The notes below the pieces were generated by a model. The model saw nothing but the letters and a program-made list of their open reading frames with translations, was not told where the DNA came from and ran no database searches. Shown here piece after piece: positions 47,969-56,042 of a stretch of DNA of 64,000 bases (position 1 is the stretch's first letter; every line of letters starts with the position of its first letter). This DNA comes from CAVONV01 sp963697355 (GTDB taxonomy: Bacteria; Acidobacteriota; Vicinamibacteria; Marinacidobacterales; DATDRI01), in assembly GCA_963697355.1 (NCBI GenBank), contig CAVONV010000023.1, positions 682,001-746,000 of the forward strand, written 5' to 3'. The translations under genes and the position numbers were made by a program.

Positions 47969-50056
47969 TCACTCAGCAGGTAGAATCAATACCGATTCGT
48001 TTCCTTGGCCGGTCCGCATCGACATCTGCCAATGGCCTTGAAAGTGCTCGACGACGGTTTGCACCAAGGCAAACCGTGCTCCTATGGCTTTTCCGTCAAG
48101 AGACCACGCGAGGTAGTCGGCCGCGGCGCCGGCACCTGTTCCTTCTCGGATGGCGGCACAGTTGTCCGTGACGGCGATGCGGATCTGGCCCTCGAACAGC
48201 TCTCCGGATATCTTGATTTCGCCTCCCTTGTGTCCGGCTAGATAGTTGCGGGAGTGCTCGATCAGAGCGAGTAACGCACATCGAAGAAGAAAGCTGTCGG
48301 CAAGAACGGTGCGGGCGTCAGGTTGACGCTCGAGCTTGAGCTCGATTCCCGCACGACCAAGCGGGTCAGCCAGATCGCGGCAAAGACGATCCATGAGCTC
48401 ATCTATGGAAGTCGTACCTTGGTCGGTTCGCTTCCCGGCCATGAAGGCTAACAGCCCATCCCGCAGCTGCTTGGTATGAGAGAAATCGGTTCCGAGGCCG
48501 ACCAGTTCGTTCAAGAGCCACTGCGGAGTGTCGGTGCGTCGTCGGATTTCACCAAGCGCCGTGAAGAGATGGTCCACGGGGGTTCCGATCTCGACGAGTG
48601 CCTGTTCGGCAAGCTGCCCGATTATCGTTGCCCGTTCCATCCGCTCGAGCCTGTCCGATGCCATGACACTCGATGCGGCCTCCAGTGCCAATGCCAATCC
48701 CTGAGCGAAGCGAGCCAAGTGGGGGACAGCGTTCTCATTGGGGGCAGGTGCTTCCTGAGGTAGGTAGAGGCACAGAAGTCCAAGCGTTCTCACGTGCGTT
48801 TTCACCGGAATGGCTACCATTGCGGTGAACATTCCGCTGGAGAGATCCAATGCTTCGGCAACGGGACTGGATTCACCACTGATGTAAATGGCCGGCTCTC
48901 CTTCGTCCATGAGGGAACGTGCGATGGATTCCCCAGACTCATCCTTGCATTTGAAAAGAGGTTCAAAGTCGAGCTGCATGAGTGCTACCGTCTCCAGCTC
49001 CCCGTCCGGCCGAATCAAAGACAAAGATCCCATATTCGCGCCGAGACCCACACCGATGCGCTCCAAGACGGTTTGGAAGACGAGCTCCGCAGACACTCCT
49101 GATAGCAACTTCTCCGCCGCGTCGATGGGAGCGCTGAGCTCTTCCAGGCGCTTCAGAGTTTCTTCACGCTCTTCCCGCAAGTTCTCCAGAGCCGTGGTCA
49201 GATTCGCCGCCGCATCCGCGTAGCTTTCCACCAGCGCTTCGGCTGCCTGCGGATCCGAAGAAGGAGTTGCAGCAGAGGGTGGCGTGGAAGCGGTCGCGGA
49301 AGTTGAAGTGGATTGACTGGCGGTGGCCACCGGAACCCGTACCGCCGTCCTCGGTGGCTCCTCCTCTTCTCCCGGTTTCTCTGGAGCAGGTTGCCATCCA
49401 AAGATGAGCCGCATCGACTCATCGGTCCAGTCCTTTACCGACCGTGCCCCTTTCAGTTCTTCGCCGATCTTGTAGCGGGTGGTCAAGTCGGTCATGGTCC
49501 TGTCGAGTATCGCACCAAAGGTCTCAATCACACCTTCTTCGCGTATAGCGACCGCAGGGTAACTATCCGAGCGACGTGCGTTCAGGGTGCGATCCATGGC
49601 TTCGAGCGGAGTGGTTTCCGGCAGATCTCGTTTGTTGTATTGGAAGGCGACGGGAATGCTGGAAGGATCAATGCCATGGGAAATCAAGTTCTGATTCATT
49701 TCCCGGAGGCTTTCTAGGGTCTCTTCCCAGCGATCGGCTGCGGAGTTGGCAACAAAGACGAGTGCGTCAGCTCCATTCAGGAGCAGCCGCCGGCTTGCAG
49801 CGTACATGCGCTGTCCGGGTACGGCAAGGACCTGAAAGCGCAAGTCGTATCCTCTGAATGCCGGAGTCTTGACGGGTAGGAGATCCAGGAGGATGGTTCT
49901 GTCCTGGGTCGAATTGACGGAGACCATTTCGCCCCGACGCCTGGGATCGGCTCGGCGGTGCAAAACGAGGAGATTGGTGGTTTTCCCACCAGCAGCCGGA
50001 CCGTAATAGACGATCTTGACGCGGACGACACGTTCACGGTGACTGATATCAACCAT
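47969..50056 (-). CDS. MglA/Ras-like GTPase fused to a GAF domain and a histidine-kinase-like module lacking the phospho-acceptor
   Basis: Residues 10-200 are a Ras-like GTPase of the MglA/Rab-like bacterial type. The P-loop is GPAAGGKTTN (19-28), PGQRMY replaces the DxxG region as in other members, and NKRD (141-144) sets guanine specificity. Residues 225-275 are a Pro/Ser/Thr linker. Residues 280-310 look coiled-coil. Residues 315-465 are a GAF domain (LVFQTVLERIGVGLGANMGS; VAIPVKTHVRTLGLLCLYLP). Residues 468-695 resemble a HisKA-HATPase module. The H-box position reads QALVEIGTP, so the usual His is Val488, and the G-boxes are weak (VTDNCAAIREGTGAGAAADY). It is therefore a likely pseudo-kinase. 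It neighbours PfkB by 6 bases downstream. Confidence 0.85.
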   Translation of the reverse strand: MVDISHRERVVRVKIVYYGPAAGGKTTNLLVLHRRADPRRRGEMVSVNSTQDRTILLDLLPVKTPAFRGYDLRFQVLAVPGQRMYAASRRLLLNGADALVFVANSAADRWEETLESLREMNQNLISHGIDPSSIPVAFQYNKRDLPETTPLEAMDRTLNARRSDSYPAVAIREEGVIETFGAILDRTMTDLTTRYKIGEELKGARSVKDWTDESMRLIFGWQPAPEKPGEEEEPPRTAVRVPVATASQSTSTSATASTPPSAATPSSDPQAAEALVESYADAAANLTTALENLREEREETLKRLEELSAPIDAAEKLLSGVSAELVFQTVLERIGVGLGANMGSLSLIRPDGELETVALMQLDFEPLFKCKDESGESIARSLMDEGEPAIYISGESSPVAEALDLSSGMFTAMVAIPVKTHVRTLGLLCLYLPQEAPAPNENAVPHLARFAQGLALALEAASSVMASDRLERMERATIIGQLAEQALVEIGTPVDHLFTALGEIRRRTDTPQWLLNELVGLGTDFSHTKQLRDGLLAFMAGKRTDQGTTSIDELMDRLCRDLADPLGRAGIELKLERQPDARTVLADSFLLRCALLALIEHSRNYLAGHKGGEIKISGELFEGQIRIAVTDNCAAIREGTGAGAAADYLAWSLDGKAIGARFALVQTVVEHFQGHWQMSMRTGQGNESVLILPAE

Positions 50057-50288
50057 GATATTTGCTGTTCGGTTTTCGGAGACGAGATGCCTCGTAGAGA
50101 CAAACCATTATACCCTCAGATACATAGAGGGGCTAGGGTGGAGAGGGTGGAGAGGCGAGGTGGAAGCCCAGAGGCCAGAAGCCAGTAGGCAGAGGCCAGT
50201 GAAGAAGAAGCCAGTGGGCGGTAGGCGGTAAAACAGCGACCAGTGAAGAAAAGAGGTCAGAAGTCAGAAGTCAGAGGTCAGTCAAGGT
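50057..50288. repeat. Gap filled with GGCCAGAAGCCAG/AGGTCAGAAGTCAG repeats
   Basis: After 'ggtggagagggtggagagg' the bases 50163-50288 are a chain of imperfect 'gaggccagaagccagt' and 'aagtcagaagtcagaggtca' units with 'gtgggcggtaggcggt' in between. The same wording recurs at 51.17-51.24 kb and inside the DUF5916 gene at 28.76-28.87 kb. Confidence 0.6.
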
Positions 50289-50945
50289 TCAAGGTTCGAT
50301 GATGAGACCGCCGGTTGGTGAAGCTTCGCCGGGTACGTCGAGTGGTGGCGCGACGGCCAGGCCTGACCGGAACACGCGCTCCGCGGTTTCGAGGTAGCTA
50401 CGGGCGCCCGGGGCTTGCTCTCCGTAGGTCTGAAGAGCAGATGATATCGTCTCGAGCATCTCCTTTATCTCTGCGTCTGAGGCGCCGGGCGTTCCGGGGA
50501 TCTCTTGCCTTCTTTCGAGGATTTGTCGCGTCCAGCGAATGATGGCTTGAAGGCGAGGGGACTCGCTCTTGTGCTCGTAGACGATTCCCTTGCTCAGCGT
50601 GTCGAAGGTTCGTGCAAGGAGAGAAACGACGTCACGGGTCTCGTGGTCGGTTAGGTCGGTCGCCATGTTCTGCCGGGCTTGGAGGAGTAGGTGGTGAAGG
50701 AAAACCAATAGCGGCACTTTTTCTCGCTTGAGTGAAGCATAAAGAGCAATGAACCGGGTTTCTTCGGTCTTGCGGGAAGGTGGTTCCCAACGAGGATCGT
50801 GCTCCCCATGCAAATAAGGACAATTATCTGGACACCGGATCTCGACTCGTCTCTTCGTGCCACAACACTTCGAGCAAATGAGGTCCCCGCCGCGTACCGG
50901 ACAGGGTCGCTTCCCTTTGACCTTGTTACACGACCAGCAAATCAA
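50289..50945 (-). CDS. Zinc-ribbon protein of unknown function (218 aa)
   Basis: The TTG at 50945 follows 'aaggagac' and gives ICWSCNKVKGKRPCPVRGGD, then LICSKCCGTKRRVEIRCPDN and CPYLHGEHDP. Eight cysteines in CxxC pairs plus His make a two-zinc module in the first 50 residues. The rest is helical (FIALYASLKREKVPLLVFLH; SDAEIKEMLETISSALQTYG). I know similar 'CWxC...CxxC' proteins only as uncharacterised. It lies between the TPR-pseudokinase and the GTPase fusion in the same direction and may belong to that signalling group. Confidence 0.72.
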   Translation of the reverse strand: MICWSCNKVKGKRPCPVRGGDLICSKCCGTKRRVEIRCPDNCPYLHGEHDPRWEPPSRKTEETRFIALYASLKREKVPLLVFLHHLLLQARQNMATDLTDHETRDVVSLLARTFDTLSKGIVYEHKSESPRLQAIIRWTRQILERRQEIPGTPGASDAEIKEMLETISSALQTYGEQAPGARSYLETAERVFRSGLAVAPPLDVPGEASPTGGLIIEP

Positions 50946-51303
50946 TCGTCCAGTCTCCTTGAGTGGGGAAGTATAGAGTAGGAAGCAGGAAGTAGGAAAT
51001 GGGGGAATTCTAAGGCCATGTGACCAGTCTGCCTCTTCGCGACCTTCGCGGACCCGCCGACCGCCTTCGCATTAGCTTCGGCGAGTCTCGCCGAAGTCGG
51101 TGGCAATGAATTGGCACCACCGACGGAGGCGGAAGCCAACAGAGTGACGCAATGGGCGAAGGCGGGGGACCAGTGAAGAAGAGAGGTCAGAGGTCAGCCA
51201 GAAGCCAGTGGGCGGTAGGCGGTGAGCGGTCAATACAATGGATGCTGGTTAGTGGAAGCTCGAAACCGGACCAGGTTCCAGAAGCCTCCGGCGCTGGTTC
51301 GCT
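50946..51303. repeat. Gap with several short-repeat families and hairpins
   Basis: 358 bases without a gene. From 50970, 'agtaggaagcaggaagtagg'. At 51077-51100 a hairpin (cttcggcgag / cgccgaag). At 51100-51140, 'ggtggcaatgaattggcacc' folds on itself. From 51170, 'ccagtgaagaagagaggtca' and 'gccagaagccagtgggcgg', as in the 50.2 kb gap. Confidence 0.55.
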
Positions 51304-53694
51304 TTACTGCTTGAGAGGTTTGACTGCGTTGAAGAGCTCGCCGACATGGCTGAATCGGTTTGCGGCTTGCTCAGACATGCAGCGGGCAAGGATCTCGTCC
51401 AGCGTTTCGGGAGCGTCGGGGGCGACGGTGCGGAGAGAAGGAAGAGCGCCGCGATGCTGTAATGGGTGCAATCCACTCAGGCAGTGAAAAATCAAGGCGC
51501 CGACCGAATAGATGTCCGATCTCGGATCGATGGTTTGACCGTTGAGTAGTTCGGGAGGCGGATAGCCGTCCGCTGGCCCGAGTTGTGCCGTGCGCAGAGC
51601 TCCGAGACCGACGCCCGTGAGTCGCAATCCGCCACCCTTGGCCACGAGAATGTTGGTCATTTTCAGGTCACGATGTAGAAGTTTGTTCTTGTGAGCTTGA
51701 CCGAGAGCTACACAGAGCATGGAAAGCAGATCGAGTCCTTGCTTGATCGAGAGGCGTTTGTTCCTTTGAACGAGAGCCGCCAAATTGAAGCCTTCTACGT
51801 ACTCCATGACGGCGGCCTTCTTGCCTTGGATCTCGGTCAAGCCGAGCAGACGCACGAGGTTGGGATGCTGGATCGCTTTTGCCGCGCGGGCCTCTGCGAG
51901 AAACCTCTCCACGACCTTACCATTCATTATCAAGTCTTCGCGCAGGAATTTGATGGCCACCGTGGAGCCATTTCGGGTCTCGACGCCCTTGAACGTCGGG
52001 CCGAGAAGCCCTTGACCCAGCTGTTCTTTCACTTGAATGGGAGGGGCCGCCGGTTTTGCAGAAGGCGAGGGCTGTGAAGGCTCTGCTTTCGGGACGGGTG
52101 CTGCGGTCGGTTGTGCCGGAGCCGCCGTTGGTGTCGGTTGTGCCGCTTGAGGCAAGGATGTCGTTGGGGACGTCAGTCGGTTCAACCGCTGCTCCACGTC
52201 TTCATAGCCGTACCTCTCGGCCATGACCTTCTTGAAAGTCTCAATGGCTTCACGGATCTTACCCAGCTTTTCGTAAGCTCGTCCTAAGCTGTAGAAATGC
52301 TCCAATGTTTGAGAGCTGATAGCCCGATCGCCGAGCACACGGATGAGTTTTTCCACAGCAAGGGAAGCCAAGTCCCGGTCGATGAAAAGACGAGATAGTA
52401 TGAGCGTGGCGGCTTCGTAGTTTTCCGAGTCGGACTCTAGTTTTTGTAGGAGTTGAATGGCACGTTCCGGGTCGCCGAGATCGTAAGCCAGCTTTCCCGC
52501 CTGGTAGAATTGACCCGCTTCCTCAAAGAGCATCGAGGCTTTCGCCTCTTCCCCTGCTTCCGCAAAGAGCTTAGCCGCCATTTGGAAGTCCCGGCCCCGT
52601 TCGAACATGGCGGCGGCTTCTTGTCGTTTCCCCGCGCGTAGGTAGACGTTCGCGGCTTGCAAAGGCGAGTCGCTCTGCTCGTAGCACTTGGCTGCCGAGG
52701 CCATATCTCCGATAGACTCGAACAACTCGGCTGCCCTCAGGTGGTCACCACCTTTGAGGAACTCTTCGGCTGCATGTGCGCTCTCGCCTTGATGGAATGC
52801 GACTTCACCTCGAATGAGTGCCGCCTTCTGGGTGTTGCCGGCTTTGTCGAACATCTCCGCGGCTTGGTCGAGCTTCTCCTCCTTCAGGAACATCTCGCCG
52901 GCGTCTTCATAGCGCCCCATTTTGGCCGCTAGCTCGGCAGCAAGGGCCGTGAGGCCGGCTCGCTTGTAGAGGCTGGCCGCTTGGTCCAACGCTCCCGCCT
53001 GCTCGTAGAGTTGCCCGGCCTTCATCGCGACTTTCGCTTCGCGATCAGAAGGGGCGGCGATGAGCCCGCCGCCTCCAAATGATGTCGTTGCTGCCCAGTG
53101 CTTTTCGTAGTTGTCTGCAGCTTTGATGAACTCGCCCATGTTCTCGTAGCACTTGGCGGCTTGGGGGTGGTACGAGACCTCCTCATATAGCTCGGCTGCG
53201 CGATCAAATCGCCCTGCCTCGAAATAGAGTTTTGCCGCGTCTATCTTTTGGCCGTTTTCTTCGTTGAGCTCCGCGGCCTTCCCCGGATTTCCCGATTTCG
53301 TGAAAATATTGGCTGCTCTTTTCCAATCGTCGGCCTGAGCATACATTTCCGCAGCATGGTCCCATTGTTCCAGTTTTTCGTACAGCTGCCCCGCTGCCGT
53401 GTATTCTTCTGCTTTGAGGTAGAGATCGATCGCCTCGGGATACCACTCGGCATCCTCGTAGAGCTCGGCGGCACCCATGACGTCTCCCCGTTTGAGCAAA
53501 CGGCTGATCGTCCTTTCGAATTGTATCTGGCGGTACTTGTCACCTCCGACCTTATCGACGACTTGGTCCCAGAGTCCAGAGTCCTTGATCTTGGCAGTGA
53601 GGCGGGGAAGAAAGATCAAGACGAGGAGTAGGCCCACCAAGAGTGGAAGAAAGTCCACTAGAGGTGCTGGTAGATACTCTCTGAGTAAAGACAT
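51304..53694 (-). CDS. Membrane-anchored TPR protein with a C-terminal Ser/Thr kinase-like domain lacking DFG
   Basis: A membrane helix at residues 12-32 (LVDFLPLLVGLLLVLIFLP) anchors the protein. Residues 60-510 are about a dozen TPR/SNAP-like helix pairs with the recurring 'AAELYE' or 'AAKCYE' step. A Pro/Ala/Gln/Ser linker (about 515-550) leads to a kinase fold: Gly loop (LGQGLLGPTFKG), VAIK Lys582, catalytic-loop HRDLKMTNIL with Asp676, and APE-like PPPELL. The metal-binding DFG is replaced by TGV (693-695) in GLRLTGVGLGALRT, so catalysis is doubtful. It could be a scaffold of the signalling cluster. The gene is intact. Confidence 0.85.
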   Translation of the reverse strand: MSLLREYLPAPLVDFLPLLVGLLLVLIFLPRLTAKIKDSGLWDQVVDKVGGDKYRQIQFERTISRLLKRGDVMGAAELYEDAEWYPEAIDLYLKAEEYTAAGQLYEKLEQWDHAAEMYAQADDWKRAANIFTKSGNPGKAAELNEENGQKIDAAKLYFEAGRFDRAAELYEEVSYHPQAAKCYENMGEFIKAADNYEKHWAATTSFGGGGLIAAPSDREAKVAMKAGQLYEQAGALDQAASLYKRAGLTALAAELAAKMGRYEDAGEMFLKEEKLDQAAEMFDKAGNTQKAALIRGEVAFHQGESAHAAEEFLKGGDHLRAAELFESIGDMASAAKCYEQSDSPLQAANVYLRAGKRQEAAAMFERGRDFQMAAKLFAEAGEEAKASMLFEEAGQFYQAGKLAYDLGDPERAIQLLQKLESDSENYEAATLILSRLFIDRDLASLAVEKLIRVLGDRAISSQTLEHFYSLGRAYEKLGKIREAIETFKKVMAERYGYEDVEQRLNRLTSPTTSLPQAAQPTPTAAPAQPTAAPVPKAEPSQPSPSAKPAAPPIQVKEQLGQGLLGPTFKGVETRNGSTVAIKFLREDLIMNGKVVERFLAEARAAKAIQHPNLVRLLGLTEIQGKKAAVMEYVEGFNLAALVQRNKRLSIKQGLDLLSMLCVALGQAHKNKLLHRDLKMTNILVAKGGGLRLTGVGLGALRTAQLGPADGYPPPELLNGQTIDPRSDIYSVGALIFHCLSGLHPLQHRGALPSLRTVAPDAPETLDEILARCMSEQAANRFSHVGELFNAVKPLKQ

Positions 53695-53830
53695 GCGTGC
53701 TTCGGCTTATCGAGAAGCCCTGTACAATTCTTCAAATCCTCGTGACTGGAAGTGGACGGTAATCAATTGTCGCATGGCGAAGCGCTAAAGTCAAAGCTGT
53801 ATAGATTCAGCAATTTAGGGGCGAAGTGTC

Positions 53831-53860
53831 TTGACAAGGCCTTCGGTGGATAGCTAGCAT
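53831..53860 (+). promoter_or_regulatory. Promoter for the PilB/GspE gene
   Basis: TTGACA (53831-53836) and TAGCAT (53855-53860) with an 18-base spacer. Transcription would start near 53867, which favours the ATG at 53924 over earlier alternative starts. Confidence 0.5.
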
Positions 53861-53923
53861 GGGCATGATAGATTGCGGCTTCTACCGCATACGGTGAGCA
53901 ATGCTACAAGGATCTCTCCCGGC

Positions 53924-55504
53924 ATGAAACCGAGCTCAGAAGTGTCGGAGGCCCGTCGCGTCGCCGAGCGCTTCGGATACCCTTACGTCGATTTGTCGTC
54001 CTATCGGGAAGACGTTCTTCTTTGGCAGCAGATTCCAATGGACCTCGTCAATCGCTACCGGTTCATACCGCTGCGTTGGGAGAATGCCGCTCTTGTGGTG
54101 GCTGTCTCGAACCCAGGTGAGTACCTCGAGCTGGATGACCTAGAACTTGCTCTCGGCCGCCCGCTTGCCTTCGAAGTGGCGACGCGTTCCCAAATCGAAA
54201 CAATCCTCGAGAGAAATGCGAACTCCAGCTTCTTGCTCGAAGAAGCTTCCGAGCAACTGAAATTGGAGCACATAGGCGACGACGACGGCGTCGTCGAAGC
54301 ACTTGATGGGGGAGGTGACGCCGGGAGCCCCGTCATCAAATTGGTAGACTCCCTCGTGCTCAATGCCGTTGAACGCCGGGCGAGTGATATTCACATCGAG
54401 AGCAAAGACAGGGAAGTCATCCTCAAGTACAGAATCGATGGGGTGCTGTATCCTGCAATGGAGCCGATTGACCGAGCACATCAGTCCACGGTCATATCCC
54501 GAATCAAGGTAATGGCCGAGCTCGACGTGGCGGAGATGCGCGTGCCTCAAGACGGGAGGTTCAAGCTCAGGGTTCGCGGTCGTACGATTGACTTTCGTGT
54601 TTCCATTATGCCGAGCATCTTCGGCGAGGACGCGGTGATCCGCATTTTGGACAAGGAGTCCATCCATGAGCAGTTCAAGGAGCTCAGGCTAGACTTGCTC
54701 GGCTTTCCTTTGAGTGAGCTCAAGCGCCTAAGAAAATACATTGCCGAGCCCTATGGAATGATTCTCGCAACAGGTCCTACCGGAAGCGGAAAGACGACCA
54801 CCCTCTATGCTGCTTTGTCCGAAATTGCCTCACCTCAAGAGAAGATCGTGACCATCGAAGATCCGGTGGAGTATCAGATTCGAGACGTGGTCCAAGTGCC
54901 GGTCAACGAGAAAAAGGGCCTGACTTTTGCCCGCGGGCTCCGCTCCTTGCTCAGACACGACCCTGACAAGATCATGGTCGGTGAGGTTCGCGACCCTGAG
55001 ACCGCGAAGATTGCGGTTCAGGCGGCGCTCACGGGTCATCTGGTGTTCACGACCGTCCATGCCAACAACGTCTTCGATGTCATTGGACGTTTCATCCACA
55101 TGGGCGTGGAGCCTTACAACTTCGTATCGGCGTTGAACTGCGTATTGGCACAGCGACTCGTTCGGGTCATATGCGCTTCATGCAAGAAGGCAGTACAACC
55201 GGATGGCAGTCTTCTCGAGGAATCAGCGCTGGACAGGCAGGTTGCTCAACATCATTCCTTCTTTGAAGGTGAAGGCTGCCGTGTTTGTGGGGGCACGGGT
55301 TTTAGAGGCCGCACCGCGATCTGCGAGTTGCTCGAGCTGTCCGATCGCATTCGCCAGCTCATCTTGGACCGCAGAAGCGCACCGGAACTGAAACAGGCGG
55401 CACGCGACGAGGGGATGACGTTTCTACGCGAGAACGCTCTTCTCAAGGTTTATTCTGGTGTTACAACACTACGCGAGATCAACAAAGTGACGTTCGTAGA
55501 ATAA
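53924..55504 (+). CDS. PilB/GspE-type secretion or pilus assembly ATPase
   Basis: 526 residues from the chosen ATG, which has 'aagga' upstream. The N-terminal T2SSE_N-like part includes RFGYPYVDLSSYREDVLLWQ and LIRC-like NRYRFIPLRWENAALVVAVS. The ATPase core has the Asp box (SDIHIESKDREVILKYRIDG), Walker A (GPTGSGKTTTLYAAL), Walker B (DPDKIMVGEVRDPETA) and a His box (GHLVFTTVHANN). A tetracysteine zinc site follows (CASCKK...CRVCGGTGFRG). It powers type IV pilus or type II secretion; no other pil or gsp gene is in the window, so it is an isolated copy, possibly with the small gene and MreB-like gene next to it. Confidence 0.9.
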   Translation: MKPSSEVSEARRVAERFGYPYVDLSSYREDVLLWQQIPMDLVNRYRFIPLRWENAALVVAVSNPGEYLELDDLELALGRPLAFEVATRSQIETILERNANSSFLLEEASEQLKLEHIGDDDGVVEALDGGGDAGSPVIKLVDSLVLNAVERRASDIHIESKDREVILKYRIDGVLYPAMEPIDRAHQSTVISRIKVMAELDVAEMRVPQDGRFKLRVRGRTIDFRVSIMPSIFGEDAVIRILDKESIHEQFKELRLDLLGFPLSELKRLRKYIAEPYGMILATGPTGSGKTTTLYAALSEIASPQEKIVTIEDPVEYQIRDVVQVPVNEKKGLTFARGLRSLLRHDPDKIMVGEVRDPETAKIAVQAALTGHLVFTTVHANNVFDVIGRFIHMGVEPYNFVSALNCVLAQRLVRVICASCKKAVQPDGSLLEESALDRQVAQHHSFFEGEGCRVCGGTGFRGRTAICELLELSDRIRQLILDRRSAPELKQAARDEGMTFLRENALLKVYSGVTTLREINKVTFVE

Positions 55505-55608
55505 CTTGGGTACCTTTACTCAAGTACCCTCGACAGTACTCAAGTACTCAAGTACTCAAGTACTCAAGAAGACTGGGTACCCGCAAACGCGGCGAGAGGG
55601 TTGCCCCA
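55505..55608. repeat. ACTCAAGT tandem repeats
   Basis: 55518-55572 holds about five near-perfect copies of 'tactcaag', the tightest tandem of this repeat type in the window. It sits in the short gap between the PilB/GspE gene and the small gene that follows. Confidence 0.65.
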
Positions 55609-55878
55609 ATGGAAGACTGTTACGCTGACCCCATACTTCTGCAAGAAGAACATCGACGCATGCGCTCCCTCCGCTTGCTTGTTGACTTCACTGCCCAACT
55701 CATCATGCAAAGCCGGATGAACCGTCGAGAAGCCGAACGCGTCGTCGAATTCACACGTCGCCAAATTCTCCGGCTCTTCCCGGGAAAGAGCGAGACGTAC
55801 GACATCATCTACAAACGGCGCTTCGATCGGCTCATCAACGAGTTTACGTACGACAGTGACTTGTCCCATCTGCAGTAG
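55609..55878 (+). CDS. Small soluble protein (89 aa), unknown
   Basis: Starts MEDCYADPILLQEEHRRMRS and continues SRMNRREAERVVEFTRRQIL and FPGKSETYDIIYKRRFDRLI. Predicted all-helical, mixed charge, no membrane segment. The ATG lacks a strong ribosome site, but the codon and residue pattern are protein-like, and it follows the PilB/GspE ATPase in the same direction. I recognise no family. Confidence 0.5.
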   Translation: MEDCYADPILLQEEHRRMRSLRLLVDFTAQLIMQSRMNRREAERVVEFTRRQILRLFPGKSETYDIIYKRRFDRLINEFTYDSDLSHLQ

Positions 55879-56042
55879 AAAGTAGGAAGGAGCCGGCAGT
55901 CAATTTGAGTGGCTTCGCTCACCTTGTAGTCGTCGGAGTAGCCCTCCTTTATTCTTCCTCCTTCCTACTCTTTCGACGACATCATTCAAGACTAGCCTCG
56001 GATGCCAGAATTCTCGAGTGCTTGGGTACTCGGGTACTCTAT
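55874..56042. repeat. Convergent gap with inverted AAAGTAGGAAGGAG repeats
   Basis: 'agaaagtaggaaggag' at 55880-55895 is mirrored by 'ctccttcctactcttt' near 55958-55973, giving a stem of about 15 bp between the converging small gene and MreB-like gene. The region 56005-56040 has 'gtgcttgggtactcgggtact', an ACTCAAG-type unit in reverse. Confidence 0.55.

Noticed and set aside
55518..55572. CRISPR-like tandem repeat
   Set aside because: The units are only 8-9 bases, abut without spacers, and no cas gene is nearby.
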